Source: Rachycentron canadum (lineage: Eukaryota; Chordata; Actinopteri; Carangiformes; Rachycentridae). Taken from it: a stretch of 64,000 nt of DNA. The stretch lies in assembly GCA_038496675.1 (NCBI GenBank), contig CM076658.1, positions 7,281,573 to 7,345,572 on the forward strand, given 5' to 3'. Below are positions 1 to 12,124 of this stretch, piece by piece; position 1 is the first letter of the stretch, and every line of letters begins with the position of its first letter. A program made the position numbers and the translations under genes. The notes beneath the pieces were generated by a model, which did no database searches, was not told the origin of the DNA, and saw nothing but the letters and a program-made list of their open reading frames with translations.

Positions 1-1670
1 TTCTGTCAGCTCATTCTCCCGTACAAGGCTCTAGGATTAGATGATTGATTTTTATTTTTTTTTGTGTACTTTTTGCCAAATTTGAGTGAGAGTCAACCAC
101 TCCTCAGTGATAAGAGGCTGGTGGAGAAGCACCAGCACTGCACATTTGCACATGTAACACCAGGAGAGAATTGACATTCTACTGTGAACAAAACATTTCA
201 TGGAGTGCTTCCCTCTTTCTCTACAGCCCAAATTAAACTATGCTTTTTTTTTTCCCTTTTTTTTTTTGTGGCATCTTAGAGTATTGGTGAAGCCGTCGGC
301 CCATATTCCATCTGTGTGAGCAGGTGCTAACTCATCTGAAAAATGAACTAATCTGACATGACATGATAGTGTAACTATTTAAGACAGTTTCTCAATGTTG
401 CTTTTTTACCATCAATCAGTACATTTGGACATGACAGGGAGATCAATTAGTCTCCTACTTAGAAGCTAACTTCTGTGTGGTCAATTATACTTCATTATTA
501 ATCTGTCAAAATCTTTAACTTCCTTGACGTTTAATGCTTAATACTATCATCAAAACAATAAATGGTTTAATTATAACACAGAAATTGATGGAAAAGTTCT
601 GTCTCGCCACAGTTAGGAAGCTTAAGGCAGTTATGAGAAGACCAAAAACCTCAATTACTTTATCTCTGCCCCCTGAATACCCTGACTAAATGTCAAGATC
701 ATAGAGTCCCGCTGGGCTTAAAGGGGATGATATCAAAAGGCTTTTCTGTTGCTTTATGTTCCACTAAATAACACGGGTCTTTCTCAACTTTGTCCTCCTC
801 TGTGTTCACTTCGGCCTTTAAGTTCGCCTTCTGTACTACAGCGCAGATAGCTAGTGACCTCACCCTATTCCCAGAGTTCAAAGCACTAGGCTGTGAGCCT
901 CCATTGTGTGGAATCACAAGGATGGAGCGATCCGTGTGTAATATTGAATTTCAAACACCTCACAGACGCTGCTTTGCTGGAGAAGAAATAAAAAACATTT
1001 GGAGACTTATTTTTACAAAGATGAAAAAAAAATGTGAGTTAAGATAATTACTAGTCTGTTCAAATTGCTATACATCAACGATCACAATGGAAAACCAGCT
1101 GTGGTGTTGTATCTCTTTGTAAAGAACTACAGTTAATAGTCGGTTAAATACAATGTGTAGAGTATGCCGAGTGAGCATTCAAAGAGCTCCTTTTCGACAG
1201 TACAATATCATTAAATACATATCAAAAAGGAGAGCAAAATATGCAAATGAGAGCACTTACAGCCACCAACATCAAAGCAGTCACAATGAAACCAGCCACA
1301 AATAGAACAAAAGCATTAGTTGCAATAAGACTTGGCCCAAGGGTAAGTTAGGGCACAAATGGTTGTTGTTGATTCTTGTGGCGATAAGCTTGCTTTAGCA
1401 TCACTACTGCCTATGTACATATACCAGTGGAGTGGATTTAATCGCACTAATTAGAATGCACTCAAGGCAAAATGCAACATCTACTGGAATAATCTGAGAG
1501 AAAAGATCTCCACTCCAATTTATTCTCCCCTTTTGGTTTCCGGGGGTTGAGCTGAGGATCTGTTTTTGGTAAACGAGTGAGCGGCTGGTGTCTGGTGGTT
1601 GGGTGCATGTGTCACTTTGGACTGGTTGCCATTTCGAGGACAAGCTGCGGGGAGGCCACTCGTAGGGAGG

Positions 1671-1706
<36 letters not shown>

Positions 1707-1809
1707 AGTATGTGTGTGACAGATAGAATGAGGGAGATAGAAGAGACCCAGACAGAGTGAATCAGAGCCTTAGCAACAGTGACAGAGCACATACAGACCC
1801 AAACCTTAC
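1..1809 (-). other. dach1: Start of dach1 intron 2
   Basis: This intronic sequence follows the exon 2 donor. It holds short A/T runs (for example 243-270), an octamer ATGCAAAT at 1241-1248, a (TG)n repeat at 1675-1703, and a moderately complex stretch at 700-1000. No exon 3 coding sequence is visible. Confidence 0.85.
1675..1703. repeat. (TG)14 microsatellite
   Basis: A perfect dinucleotide run, read as (CA)n on the dach1 transcript strand. It starts about 107 nt downstream of the exon 2 donor. Confidence 0.95.
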
Positions 1810-1925
1810 CTGTGGGTGGGATCATGCCAGGGGACATGAGGCCGGGGACTGAGTGGGGCATGATGTGGGGGTTCTCTGGTGATGTCACGCTCTGGGTCCT
1901 CTTTGGGGGCCGTCCGGGTCTGGAG
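1810..1925 (-). CDS. dach1: DACH1-type dachshund gene, second coding exon
   Basis: This 116-bp internal exon completes codon 184 and encodes residues 185-222, with the first base of codon 223. It reads SSRPGRPPKRTQSVTSPENP through HIMPHSVPGLMSPGMIPPTG, the DACH1 segment that follows the DACHbox-N. The basic RPGRPPKR stretch resembles an AT-hook or nuclear-localisation element. The acceptor is a good pyrimidine tract ending CTGCTTTAG at 1926-1934. The donor is CAG|GTAAGG, with GT at 1808-1809. The splice phase (2 in, 1 out) matches exon 1 exactly, so the joined frame runs without a break. The DACH1 form joins directly (TNA-SSRPG), without the extra basic insert that DACH2 carries at this junction. 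The next exon, expected to begin with Leu-Thr and an alanine run, lies outside the window. Confidence 0.95.
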
Positions 1926-2109
1926 CTAAAGCAGAGGAGGAGAACGCGGGTGAGAGACATGGAGGAGACTGGCAGGGGGAGGAGGGGTTGTGTGGGTGGT
2001 GATGTTGGCGGGGGGGTGGGGTGTTAACATTTGGAGCACTCCAGAATGCAATTCCATTCCAAAGAGCTAACATGTACTGTAAATAAATTTCTTTTCAAGG
2101 ACAGTTGCT

Positions 2110-2400
2110 TTCTGCAGCTCAACATAATAGACTTCCATAACTAATTAGATTACACGGTGAATTCATTTCCTTTATTGAAGATCAACCACTTTTTGATGCA
2201 TAATTCATAACCCGTACCTCGTTACCTGTTCCTCCGTATTAATATCCCCACACTATTTGAATTGCCTCGTTTGCATATGCTAAAATCCAGTGCGCGGCCC
2301 TCGGCCTGGAAATTACATGTTAACTTGTTATAATTATTGCAGTCAGGCCACTATTGATTTATGAGACTTTTAAAAACCAAATATGTGTAGTTCTGGTAAT
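2110..2400. promoter_or_regulatory. Candidate conserved enhancer, 185 bp upstream of exon 2
   Basis: A complex, repeat-free segment with a palindromic homeodomain site CTAATTAG (2141-2148), a TACCTGT element, and a POU dimer-like TTTGCATATGC (2270-2280) followed by a GC-rich patch. It has the texture of vertebrate conserved non-coding DNA. No alignment was available. Confidence 0.35.
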
Positions 2401-2739
2401 GAATGATATTTTAAGGTTCTTCAGGAAATTAAAAGGCAATGGCTGCCTTAGGAAATGTTCTGCTTGCTTGATTTAATGCGTGCCTTAGCTGGAAGGTGGT
2501 GTGACAGAGTGATTCAGACCTGTTGGACGGTTCTGATGGGGGAGTTTTATTACACCAAACGAGGGGCACAGATCCAGCCGTGATAAATGACTGTGCCACC
2601 TTACTGTGGAGGAGAAAGGGCCTCCAAAGCAGATACACCCCTGACTTTCCACACATCTTACTCATTCACTTATTAATACAGCTTCGAGTTGCAATCAATA
2701 CCTACTTTGCTGGCTTATAGTTACAAAGAAAAGCCTAAA

Positions 2740-4430
2740 GGGTGAAAAAAAAAATGCAATGAGCATATAATGAGGGGGCCAAGATCCTATAGAGGTATAT
2801 TCTTTATGAACAAGGAGCTGGATGTCTCAGCTGAAGATAAATTATGGCGACTTGACACATGTGACATATTGGCTTCATACATTATTTCACATAAAATAGT
2901 CCATTTTGAGCTTAACCAGGATACTAAGTTCTCTCCAATATGAACTAAGCTTAATCCATCTTTAAAACACCAAAGGGTTTCCGCAGCGTGCTGTAACTAT
3001 GAGAGGAAACCTGAACAAACGTGAGCATGTTTTACATAAAAAGGACAGAGCCACGACTCAAACCTGGGAGATATTTGTTGAGCCACTGTTCTCTTTGTGA
3101 GACCAGTGCATGGGCTGATATTATTATATGGTGATGTCACCGTCAAGTTTGTTGTAAGGTGTGATTTATTTGTTTTTTGCGATCCTCCATAAATATATCT
3201 GTATCTGTAATGATTATGGGAATTATTATGATGCTCAACTGTGGTCACTTGAATGACAAAAGGTAATTTTATCACTTTTAAAATGTTTACAAGCTGTTTC
3301 TACCCAACAAAGGTTTACAATTAAATTAATAAGTGTTACCTACTGATCTGAGCTCAGATTTGATTTGATTTCTTTTAAGGCAATGATGACTCCTTCTGGA
3401 CTTTATCAACCAGCACGCACTATACAAGGCCATTTGTGTTGTTACAGTAAGTTTCACTACATCTCCCAAAGGCAATATCTACAGGGTGATGCAGTGTTTT
3501 AGTTCAGATACCACGCAGCCTTCATAGTTGAATTTATTCAGCCGTGTCTTGTGAGGTTTATTTACCTCAGTCCTGCTAATAGAGTGCACTCGCTCTATCT
3601 GTCTGAATGTGCTGACTCTCTCATATACCAGCTCTGGAGGTTTTAGGACTAAAAGCAGACCTTCACTCAACTGTGTCCCTTTGGAGGAAAAACACACAAG
3701 TGATAGAAAGAAGCAGCAAGAGGGAGGGAGAATGACAGAAGGTAAGAGGAGGGCAGTGAGAGGGAGAGGAAGAGAGAGAGAGGAGCAGAAAGAGAAATGA
3801 GTGCCCGCTCAACCCACAAACGTCTGGAAATGTAATTCCTATTTCTATAGAAGCACCTCTTTGATCTTATGAGAGGGAGAGATCGCAGACAGTTTTGCTG
3901 TCATCACTTTCACTTGTACTCTGGCTGAATTATTTATGAAAGACCTCAATAGAGGGTATGTGATGGGTAAAAGGCTTTTTACCAACAATACTAAAGGCAA
4001 AAAGGACCTCAAATGGACAAAAAAATGTCACATCAACCTTAGATCATGTCAAAGGATGTGAACCCAGGTACAAAGACCCAGTTAAGTAAAGGTAAAGTTT
4101 AGATAGGCTGCAAGCGAATCTGTCCGTGTGTTTAAAGGGATCACATTTCAGCTACTCTTTGCACACATATAACACTGGCTAGCCATGAAAGCAATTCACC
4201 AACTGAAAAAGAGCTTTGAACTGAGGAACCTCCTAGCAACAGGAAAGCCTCTCAGAAATTAATGTTTTTTTTTCCTTTCCTTACAACTGAGTGGGTGTCT
4301 TCATTTACAGAAATGGTTTTACCATACTCAGGTGCTCTGATCATTTTCCTCAGTTTTTTTCAATGCCTTGTGATTCATGTAGTTTGGCATAATGTTTCCC
4401 AAACAATACGTAATTTAGTTCTTTGAAACG
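2740..4430. other. Intron 1 segment with little distinctive content
   Basis: Ordinary AT-rich intron with a purine-rich tract at about 3712-3796 (AGGGAGGG and GAGAGA units) and one MEF3-like GAAACCTGA at 3006-3014. No gene, transposon or other structured element was recognised. Confidence 0.6.
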
Positions 4431-4640
4431 CCACAGCTGAGGCACAATGCTAACATCCAAACAGATCTGCTATGGTCAGAGCCATCCAGGCTAATAAGCT
4501 GGGTCCAGAGAGGAACTCAACCTGGCCTCAAACAAAAGAGCCAGGCTATTTATCAAGCAGCAGATGCTGATTCCCTAAATAGCCTGGCACAGAAACTGCT
4601 CCAAACTAGGCCATTATTGCAGAAAAAAGATAGCACAACT
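4430..4640. promoter_or_regulatory. Candidate conserved element with a 13-bp hairpin
   Basis: A complex segment of even base composition with two perfect 13-bp inverted arms, GCCAGGCTATTTA (4540-4552) and its complement (4576-4588). The arms resemble MEF2/SRF-type A/T cores. It is flanked by non-repetitive sequence of conserved-element texture. Confidence 0.35.
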
Positions 4641-4879
4641 GGATTTATGAGTGGAATTCTGGTACTTCTCATTTCTTATCCGCTGTTCATTTTTTTTCTG
4701 AATTTTCTCACCTCACTTTAATTTTCTCCTCTCTGTTTTAAAATGTTTCAGAAAATAAGAAGGGCTGGGTTTTGAATCAGACTTATTTGGACAATATTAT
4801 TTCTGTATTGGTGGCCAATCATGAAAGAATCTTACTCCATGCCTTATTTATGTTTATACTAAAGATACTCAGGGCCTTG

Positions 4880-5130
4880 ATATCTCTGGCTTCAATTAAG
4901 GAAACAAAATAGGCCCCGCCAGCTTTGGGCTGGGGCCACAAATATGTTACACATCTATTCTCTCTTTCTTGTTTTGCTGCCATGGTGAAAAGAAAATAGT
5001 GGTGAACTTTCCCTGAACCAGACTTCCTTTAATGGCCCGGCCGTGTGTTGACCCAGCAGAGTCGGCTGGAACCTGATACTATCCAACACACTACGCTGCA
5101 CAGGCAATCAGATTACATGGGGCCCAACAA
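4880..5130. promoter_or_regulatory. Candidate conserved element
   Basis: Complex repeat-free DNA with CTTCAATTAAGG, a GC-rich palindrome-like CCAGCTTTGGGCTGG and a GGCCCGGCC core. It is denser in CpG and GC than its neighbours. Texture-based call only. Confidence 0.25.
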
Positions 5131-5589
5131 TACACTCCACACGAGTCCAATTTCAGTGCTACAATGCAATAAAAGCACAATAATTAAATTCACGTTCTCA
5201 CCCCGTTTTACAGGAAGCCAACACAAGGTGATAGGTATAATAAGAGGTATAATATCGCATGAGATCAGGGCGGTTTTAGATCTCGCTGCAGAATTCTGAC
5301 ATCTCACTATCAGACTCTTTTCTGTCGACGGAAGCAGTGACTAGGATCTTATTACCCAGAACGACGTTAATGCAGTGATTATGATCTGTTATAAATCAAT
5401 TGAAACCACAAATGTAATGTTTAGCCCAAGTGAGCACACTCCCTTAGTGGATTTAGTTACAGACCAAAAAAAAAAAATATATCATCTGCTCCTCCCATCT
5501 TTGGATATCTTTAGGAATTCAACCTGATTATGTCAATAGTGACTCCAGTTTGCAGAGAAAGAGCATAATATTATTTCCTGCTGGTTATG

Positions 5590-6060
5590 ATTGAGCCATT
5601 AACCTTTTATCTCAGGCTTTTGTTTGACGTTTCTAAAAGGTAAGGATGAAGATATTTATTCCATTTCCGCCCAGTCGGCCAAAACAAGCGAGTGAATCAT
5701 TCCGTCTGGGGCTTGTGTAAACAAAAGGCCTCTCCAGGTCTCTGCCAATCAGGCCTTATAAAATATTAACCCAATGTCATTGCCCTTTTAAAATCTCTCA
5801 CCTAGAATTCCCTAATTGTTCCTTTTCTTTATCTCTCCAGTGCAGAGAGTAAATAAATTAACAAAATAGCTTTTATCGCCCTGAGTAACCTTTTAACTGA
5901 AGGATTATCTGGGGTTTATTTTTCATTTCTCTCACAGCGATAGCAGAGCATGCCCCATTGATTGGTTTGCTGGGGTGGTGACCAGCCATGAAAACAAGGT
6001 CTTATTGATAAAACAAAGCAGCTCCTTACCTTTTAAGTGCCAGGTCAGACTGAAATTCAG
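5590..6060. promoter_or_regulatory. Candidate conserved enhancer with a forkhead site
   Basis: A long complex stretch with an exact forkhead core TGTAAACA (5716-5723), TGCCAATCAGGCC, TAATTGTT and several TTTTATCGCC/TTATTGATAAAA-type homeodomain cores, and no simple repeats. It is among the better enhancer-like stretches near exon 2. Confidence 0.35.
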
Positions 6061-7440
6061 AGGCCTCAGACCATAAGGGGCTTGAATATGCTGAGTTTTT
6101 TTTATTATTATTATTATTTGGTATAATCAAACTGCTTAACAATATGCATACAAATCCCCCTGAGAGGTTAACTATGTCTGCTGAAAGACAGGGTTAACAT
6201 GGCTGTAGTGTATTCCTACCAATTTAAAATCCACACAGATAAGATAACAGCACTGGTTGAGTGGAATAGCTAAAATGTTTAACTTTCTCGAAAATTCTAG
6301 AGATTAGTTGTTCAGTACAAGCTCTTTGATTTGTTTCTGTGTCTGGACGGCGAAATCTGCCTTACAACACTAAGAGGATGACAGACAGTGCGGGTATTAG
6401 CATAAAAAATTATATTTAAACTACAAGGTAGGGTGAAAATGAACAAATGCTGATATCCCGCTGTGGATTTGTGGTGATAACGTACATGTATAATTAGTTA
6501 TCAGCTGATTTGAATCACAGTTCTCGAGCTCCCTTCACGATCAGCTGCCTTAAATAATGTTAGCAAACACAGACGCACAGATAATATCACTGTCCATGCA
6601 AACCAACAGAAGAGTTTCCTTTTGAAGATGTTCCTTTTCTTTCTTTTTAAACATTTCTCAATAGTAAACATTGAGAAATAAAACTATGTCAATAATAAAT
6701 CAATCATTTCTGAAGAAAAATGTCAACTTCTCCGGTTCCAGCTTCTGAAATTCTCTATTTTATGTTACTGACACAAAATATCTTTGGGTTTCAGTCACTG
6801 TGGTCTTTAGGACATTAAAATAAATAAAATTACAAGTATTTTTTCACTTTTATTATATATATTTTATAGACTTAACTGTGAAATTTTTTTTTTAAATTGT
6901 CAGATTAATTCATAATGAAAATAATTAATTACAGCCTTACATAGTAGTAATGTGAAATACTAATCATATCAATTTGGAAATTTTTTCGGAATATATGGAA
7001 TATTATATTGCCTTCAACAAAAAGGTGGGAAAAAAGAATGATTTATATTTCCTGCTGACCTTGACAGTCTATTGGTTGTGATGATCATGATCTCAGAGTC
7101 ACAGTGTGATACATGAGAATGTATCCACTCATCCATCTTTTTCATGCACCCATCTATCCTCGCCCTCATCTTGTATCTGTATTTGCATTGAACCTATTCT
7201 TGGATTATCTCAATCAGCTTCCCCTTGCACCTGTCAAACACAGCCTCGCACAGGTAGCCACATTGCACTTATCTGATCTAGATAGCTGGATTACAGCGAG
7301 TTTGTGAGTACGAGGAGAAAAAAAAAAACAAAAAAAACAACACACTTTTATTTATTAGGGGTAGGAACAGCTGCATCCGCCTGCAAACTGTGAACCTTTG
7401 TTACGGAACAATATATCACAGATCAAATGGTGTGAAATCA
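6060..7440. other. AT-rich intron 1 segment
   Basis: Very AT-rich DNA with a TTA run (6099-6118), T and A runs, and an A-rich patch at 7317-7341. There is an octamer ATTTGCAT at 7181-7188. No gene or transposable element was recognised. Confidence 0.6.
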
Positions 7441-8299
7441 AAGGCGGGAGAGAGTTAGCATCAATCCCACTAAAACCCCTTTTAAAGTGCTGTCTGTGCT
7501 CTGATCCCTGTGTGGACTAATGTGCGGGTTGAGATCAGTAGTAGTTGGGAGAGTGGGTGCCTTCCTGGTGTCTGTGTCTCAGGCCTGATTAGAACCACAC
7601 TGGGTGAGCCAATCGCAGCATCCGATGGCACAGAGGAACTTGGGGCCAGTTGGACTCCTTCTGCTGCCCTCAAGTCTGTGTCATGAAACCACAGCCAGGC
7701 TTTAGGAGAAAACCACTGTTACAGTAGCTCCAAAGGGCTTACTCTTGTAATCACATTCTATTAGAGCTGTTTGAAGCTCCTCAGCTGTGAAATACAATCT
7801 AAAAAGATCTAAAACACGATAAATTACTGATTATTCCCATGCATCATTAATGTTAAAAGCTGATTTCATAATTGTATGTCCCATAACTACAGAGTCTTAG
7901 ATTGTTTAGTATCACATCAACAGACTCTGATAATGAGTAAGCAGACTTACTACATCACGGGAACTGATGAGGAAAGCCTAATTGGTTGACTTTTCTATGC
8001 CTAATGGATGATTCTCTTAATTAAAAAGATACTGTACCAAATGTTAGAAATCAGATAGCGCTTAAAGTAAATGCAGTTAATCAAATGTATGAGAATGAGC
8101 AGTTCCAGGAAAGCCTAAATGAGATTGGTAGATATGATTTTGCTCCAATATTTATTAACTGCGAGTGCCTTTGGTTAGCAAAACAGAACAGGTCTTATCT
8201 TAAAACTGTGAGGAAATTTCATCTAACCACTCTCACTGATCTCTCTTTTTCATGAACTGCGATGCATATGAAACAAGTCTTCAAAACAAGGCTTTAAAA

Positions 8300-8480
8300 A
8301 CTTACCCAGTCAGGGTGCCTTTGAGGATATTTAATTAAAATCTAATCCTGCATTCATTAAGGCTCACATAAATTAAGCTGTCATTCATAAGATTTATGGA
8401 TTCTCATTTGCATATTGCATACAATTCATCAATTACTCAAGTATGAAAGGAGCGCATTTCCCTTGGAGCTGCCTGCTAGC
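8300..8480. promoter_or_regulatory. Candidate conserved enhancer with doubled POU sites
   Basis: Repeat-free and rich in homeodomain cores (TTTAATTAAAAT, CATTCATTAAGG). An exact octamer ATTTGCAT (8406-8413) is followed at once by ATTGCATAC, making a dimer-like POU arrangement. Confidence 0.35.
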
Positions 8481-8879
8481 CTGCCAACATTTGAAATGAG
8501 AGAAAGAGCACGACTGTCAGGCATTCACTGCAAACTTTTCCCCACAATGTCTGTGCACTGATTAATCTCATTTTCTAGGCATCCCTTACAAGATTGTACA
8601 CAGTCCAGCTGCACTTTTCAATTATTTCTCCTGTCCTCTCAACTAACTTTGAAAGCAGGACGGGCTAAATGTGGACTGGGGGCTACTTTAGTCTTTATGT
8701 ATATAACATGTCTTTTTGCCAGGGTAATCATAAATTAGAGAGAGGGGTTTTAGTGATCCTAATGGAAGGGAAATGTAGTAATTTTATTGCAAATCCCATC
8801 AGGCAAATATTCTGCATGCTATAATAGCATATTTCCTGTCACATTTAAAGAGGAATACATCCAGCAGGCATTCTGACAG

Positions 8880-8972
8880 AGGGGGGAAAGAGCGAGAGAA
8901 AGATAGAGGGGGAGGGCAGATGGATGAGAAAAGGAGAGAGAGTGGCAGAGAGAAAACAAAAGAGAGGGGGAG
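8880..8972. repeat. Purine-rich (GA)n-type tract
   Basis: About 90 bases of almost uninterrupted purine on the plus strand, with GAGAGA and GGGGA units and scattered pyrimidines. Confidence 0.8.
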
Positions 8973-9109
8973 AATCTTAGTGGTAAACACGTAAAAACTC
9001 CCTTTTTGGACGTGAGGCTATGAGAAACACAGTATGGAGTAAGTGCTTAAACCAAGCGGAGCATGAACGCATCTAAGATAAAAGGTCAGGCAAAAACAAA
9101 CAGACCACT

Positions 9110-9250
9110 CGTGAGGACGAATGGAATTAATTGACTCATTAATATGCATGGCTAATAAAGCTCAAAATCCTAAAACAAAAATCATTGTCAACCATTCCCT
9201 TTTAATGGCTCTTATTTTCAGCTTGAGAAGAGCTCGTCTACAGGGTGTAT
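9110..9250. promoter_or_regulatory. Candidate conserved element
   Basis: Dense homeodomain/POU content in repeat-free DNA: GGAATTAATTGACTCATTAA, then TATGCATGGCTAATAAAG. Texture-based call. Confidence 0.35.
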
Positions 9251-9289
9251 CAATCTTAGGAGGGGTGGAGTTCCTCCAACAAACAGACT

Positions 9290-9690
9290 TGGGGTAACCT
9301 CAGTGTTGTATGCTCATGTCCTCCCCAGCAGACAAAGGCAGAGTTGTTCTGGTGGAGGGATTAATTGAGAATTAATCCCAGTTTCTGGCAGTGGAACAGA
9401 CCGGCAGTTAGAAGTGAAAGTCATCCTGAAGGGTAGTTAATTGGTTCCCCATAGCAAAAGCTTTGGAGAACAGAAATCAAGCTGCATTTTCATTAATCCT
9501 CCCCATTGTTTTGTGAAATTGTTGTGGAGAGTGACTTCAGATAGAGTCAATAGTTAAGGCTTTTAATTTGCTTTTAATTCTGCCAGTGGGGTGACAATTA
9601 ACAAACCCCAAAGAACAATAGCTGTGAAAATTATGCGTTCGATTGACTCTAAATGACTCTGAAATCATAAACCGATAAGCAATTAATATA
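9290..9690. promoter_or_regulatory. Candidate conserved enhancer with an inverted GGATTA pair
   Basis: Complex DNA containing the perfect palindrome GGGATTAATT-GAG-AATTAATCCC (9357-9379), which is two OTX/PITX-class (K50) GGATTA sites in inverted orientation. It also has GTTAATTGG, CATTAATCC, TTTTAATTTGC and GACAATTAAC. It is one of the most homeodomain-rich stretches in the window. Confidence 0.4.
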
Positions 9691-9934
9691 CTGTACTCTA
9701 CAAATGGTAAGTACCTCCAACATGCTTGATGCGCTCCATCTCGCTCTGTCTCTCCCTCCATCTCTCTTGCTCTCTCCATATATCACTCTCTCACCACTAA
9801 AGCTTTTGAACTTTGGGAATAGCACCACCAGATTGTCGGATGTGATTAATTTCAGGTCTAAATGGACACAACAGACAGAAAGGGTGATGTAATCATAACA
9901 TGAGGAGACACAGTGACTAACAGCAGAGATGGAG

Positions 9935-10020
9935 GAGGACGAGAAAGCAGAGAAAACGAGAAAGAGCGAGAGAGAGAGGATAAGGGGAGAAAGAGTAAAA
10001 GATGTAGACAGAGAGACAGC
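9935..10020. repeat. Purine-rich GA tract
   Basis: Imperfect (GA)n/(GAAA)n with few pyrimidines on the plus strand. Confidence 0.7.
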
Positions 10021-10299
10021 AATGACTCACAAACACACTCTGAGTTCAAGCTAAACAGGAAGACCATGGTGATTAGCATTAATTGCACTGAGGATTGGAA
10101 TCCTGTGTGAAACATTAAACAAAAATTATCTACTGTTTATTCACTTTTTTCCCTGATTTTCTTTTTTTCAATAATTAATGAAAAGTAAATACTTGGAGGA
10201 GTCCAAAAATGATCTGGGGAGGAAAAAAAATGTTTACATATTCAGAAAAAATGATCCCGTCTTCTCTCTCTCTCTCTTTGTATACATGGAAAGGTTAGG

Positions 10300-10545
10300 A
10301 CTGGGGCCTGTTTCTCACTGTTTCCCCATCAGAAGTAACAGTGTCTGTTCCCCTGAGTGTCGACTGCTGTGAGAGTGTTTGCATATTTAGATACAAGCAG
10401 CCCTGTTTATGCAGCCCCACTCTCGGCTGCTCAAGTTCACTCCAACGCAAGCCCTGATCAATTTGGCCAGCTGTGCTTTAAATGCTGTTTACAACAATAA
10501 CATCGCGGCTAACAGAGCAGAGCTTAGCGTGCGAGCACACACACT
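10300..10545. promoter_or_regulatory. Candidate conserved element with a forkhead site
   Basis: Complex, balanced sequence with TTTGCATATTTAGATAC and an inverted forkhead core TGTTTACA (10486-10493), ending at a (GA)n run at 10551-10566. Confidence 0.3.
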
Positions 10546-11229
10546 TCCCAGAGAGAGAGAGAGAGAAACAACTTCAGAGGGAGCCCCCAGCCTGCACATT
10601 CCCAGACGAGCGTTTGTACTGAGTTAAAGACGAATCAAAGCCCGACTCCTCTGCAAGAGATGGTAGAATTGGATTCCGTCTGTGTATATCTCTGTGATCC
10701 TTCCGGAAGAATCTCTGACTGCAAGCAAAGAGAGGAAATAACAAGAACTCAAACTAGAGTCCCACCCTGAAGTGGGCCAAATTGAAGGTGGCACGTACCA
10801 GTTACAGGCTTTATTCCTGATGAGTGACTGGCATTGAGCGCAAAATATAATGTCAGGCTCACTAAAATCCACACATACATGACAACCCCTTTCGACAGCC
10901 CGCCACACATTTCATAAATAACTCTGTTTGGGTGAGATACTACATTCCTTGAGACTTCAGATTCCTCTTAAAAGCTTCATAAGAGATAGAGAAAACTCCA
11001 TTTAAGCCTGGCAGGAGAGCAAATAGGCCTACTCAGCAGATAGCAGTGAAGCTGCTGGTGTCCTCTCGCTTGATGATATAATTCTTAATGTACAGCCTGA
11101 CTAGACATAAATCTTACCCAAGCATCACCTCACCTGAATTCTTTTCGCTCTCGCTCGCTCACTCTCTCTCTCATGATGAATTGTTTGCTACATCTCAGAG
11201 ACTAAAACCCTTCAACCTCTTCAAACCCA

Positions 11230-11660
11230 GGTTTCTAATAACGCGTAGGTGCTGGGGAGAGGTGACAGCATGATGAATATCACAACAGACAGCTCCAATA
11301 TGGGACAATTTTACCAGATCGATATCTCACTGCAATATCAGAGAAAAGGAGCTGATATTAGTCTACACAGTGTATTACAGATGGGGTACATTTCTTCTCT
11401 CTGCACTCCCAGTGAACCTAGGCTATATTTCATCCATGTCGTCAATGGTTTACACACTCACAAACGCTCTGGAAACTAATCATAGCATGGTAGCCACGCC
11501 AGATGCATCTGCTTAAAATTATCCATATGTGTGACGCATCCATAGCCCCCTGTTCAACACGGCGATGGACTTGCAAATAAACTGTGAATCACATTAGAGG
11601 ATGTTACAGACCATTATTTCTAGTGAGAACAAATGTTTTGTCACATTCTAATAGAGAGAT
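11230..11660. promoter_or_regulatory. Candidate conserved element
   Basis: Repeat-free sequence with AGGTGACAGCATGATGAAT, CCAATATGGG and GATCGATATC, followed by further complex sequence. No coding match. Weak, texture-based call. Confidence 0.25.
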
Positions 11661-12124
11661 TTCAGGTCTCGTGGGGAGATGCAGCTTTTTAGTGGAAAGC
11701 TGAGGCAAAAAGAGTTTTTCATTTTTGAAAAAAAAAAAAACATTGAAGCTACAAGATTAGGCCACAAACTGTAAACATGTCATTCAGTTAAGCAGAAAAT
11801 ATAAAATGTTTGAAGAAAATTTGATAAAATTACAATATTTACGTGACAATTTCACACCTTGTATAAGTGATCTCATATCTGAGTGAAACATATCATACAG
11901 GAATTTCAGCATTCCTTTAACATTTTGTGAGACAAAAACAGGGAGACCAATAGGGTCAGAAGTCCTTGTCTACAATTAAACAAGGAAAAAGAAAAAAAAA
12001 ATCATCAGTCGTTGTCTCATAAAGTATGTGTCACTGCATTTCTTTTGTTGTTCAAATAAGTCGAATAAATTGTGTGTTTTTTTAAATCACATACTTATAT
12101 GCATACGTGTCATTAGACGTCGGG

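Noticed and set aside
1520..1809. Read-through of exon 2 past the donor
   Set aside because: The frame continues only by chance through the CA repeat; GTAAGG is a strong donor and the DACH1 similarity stops exactly there.
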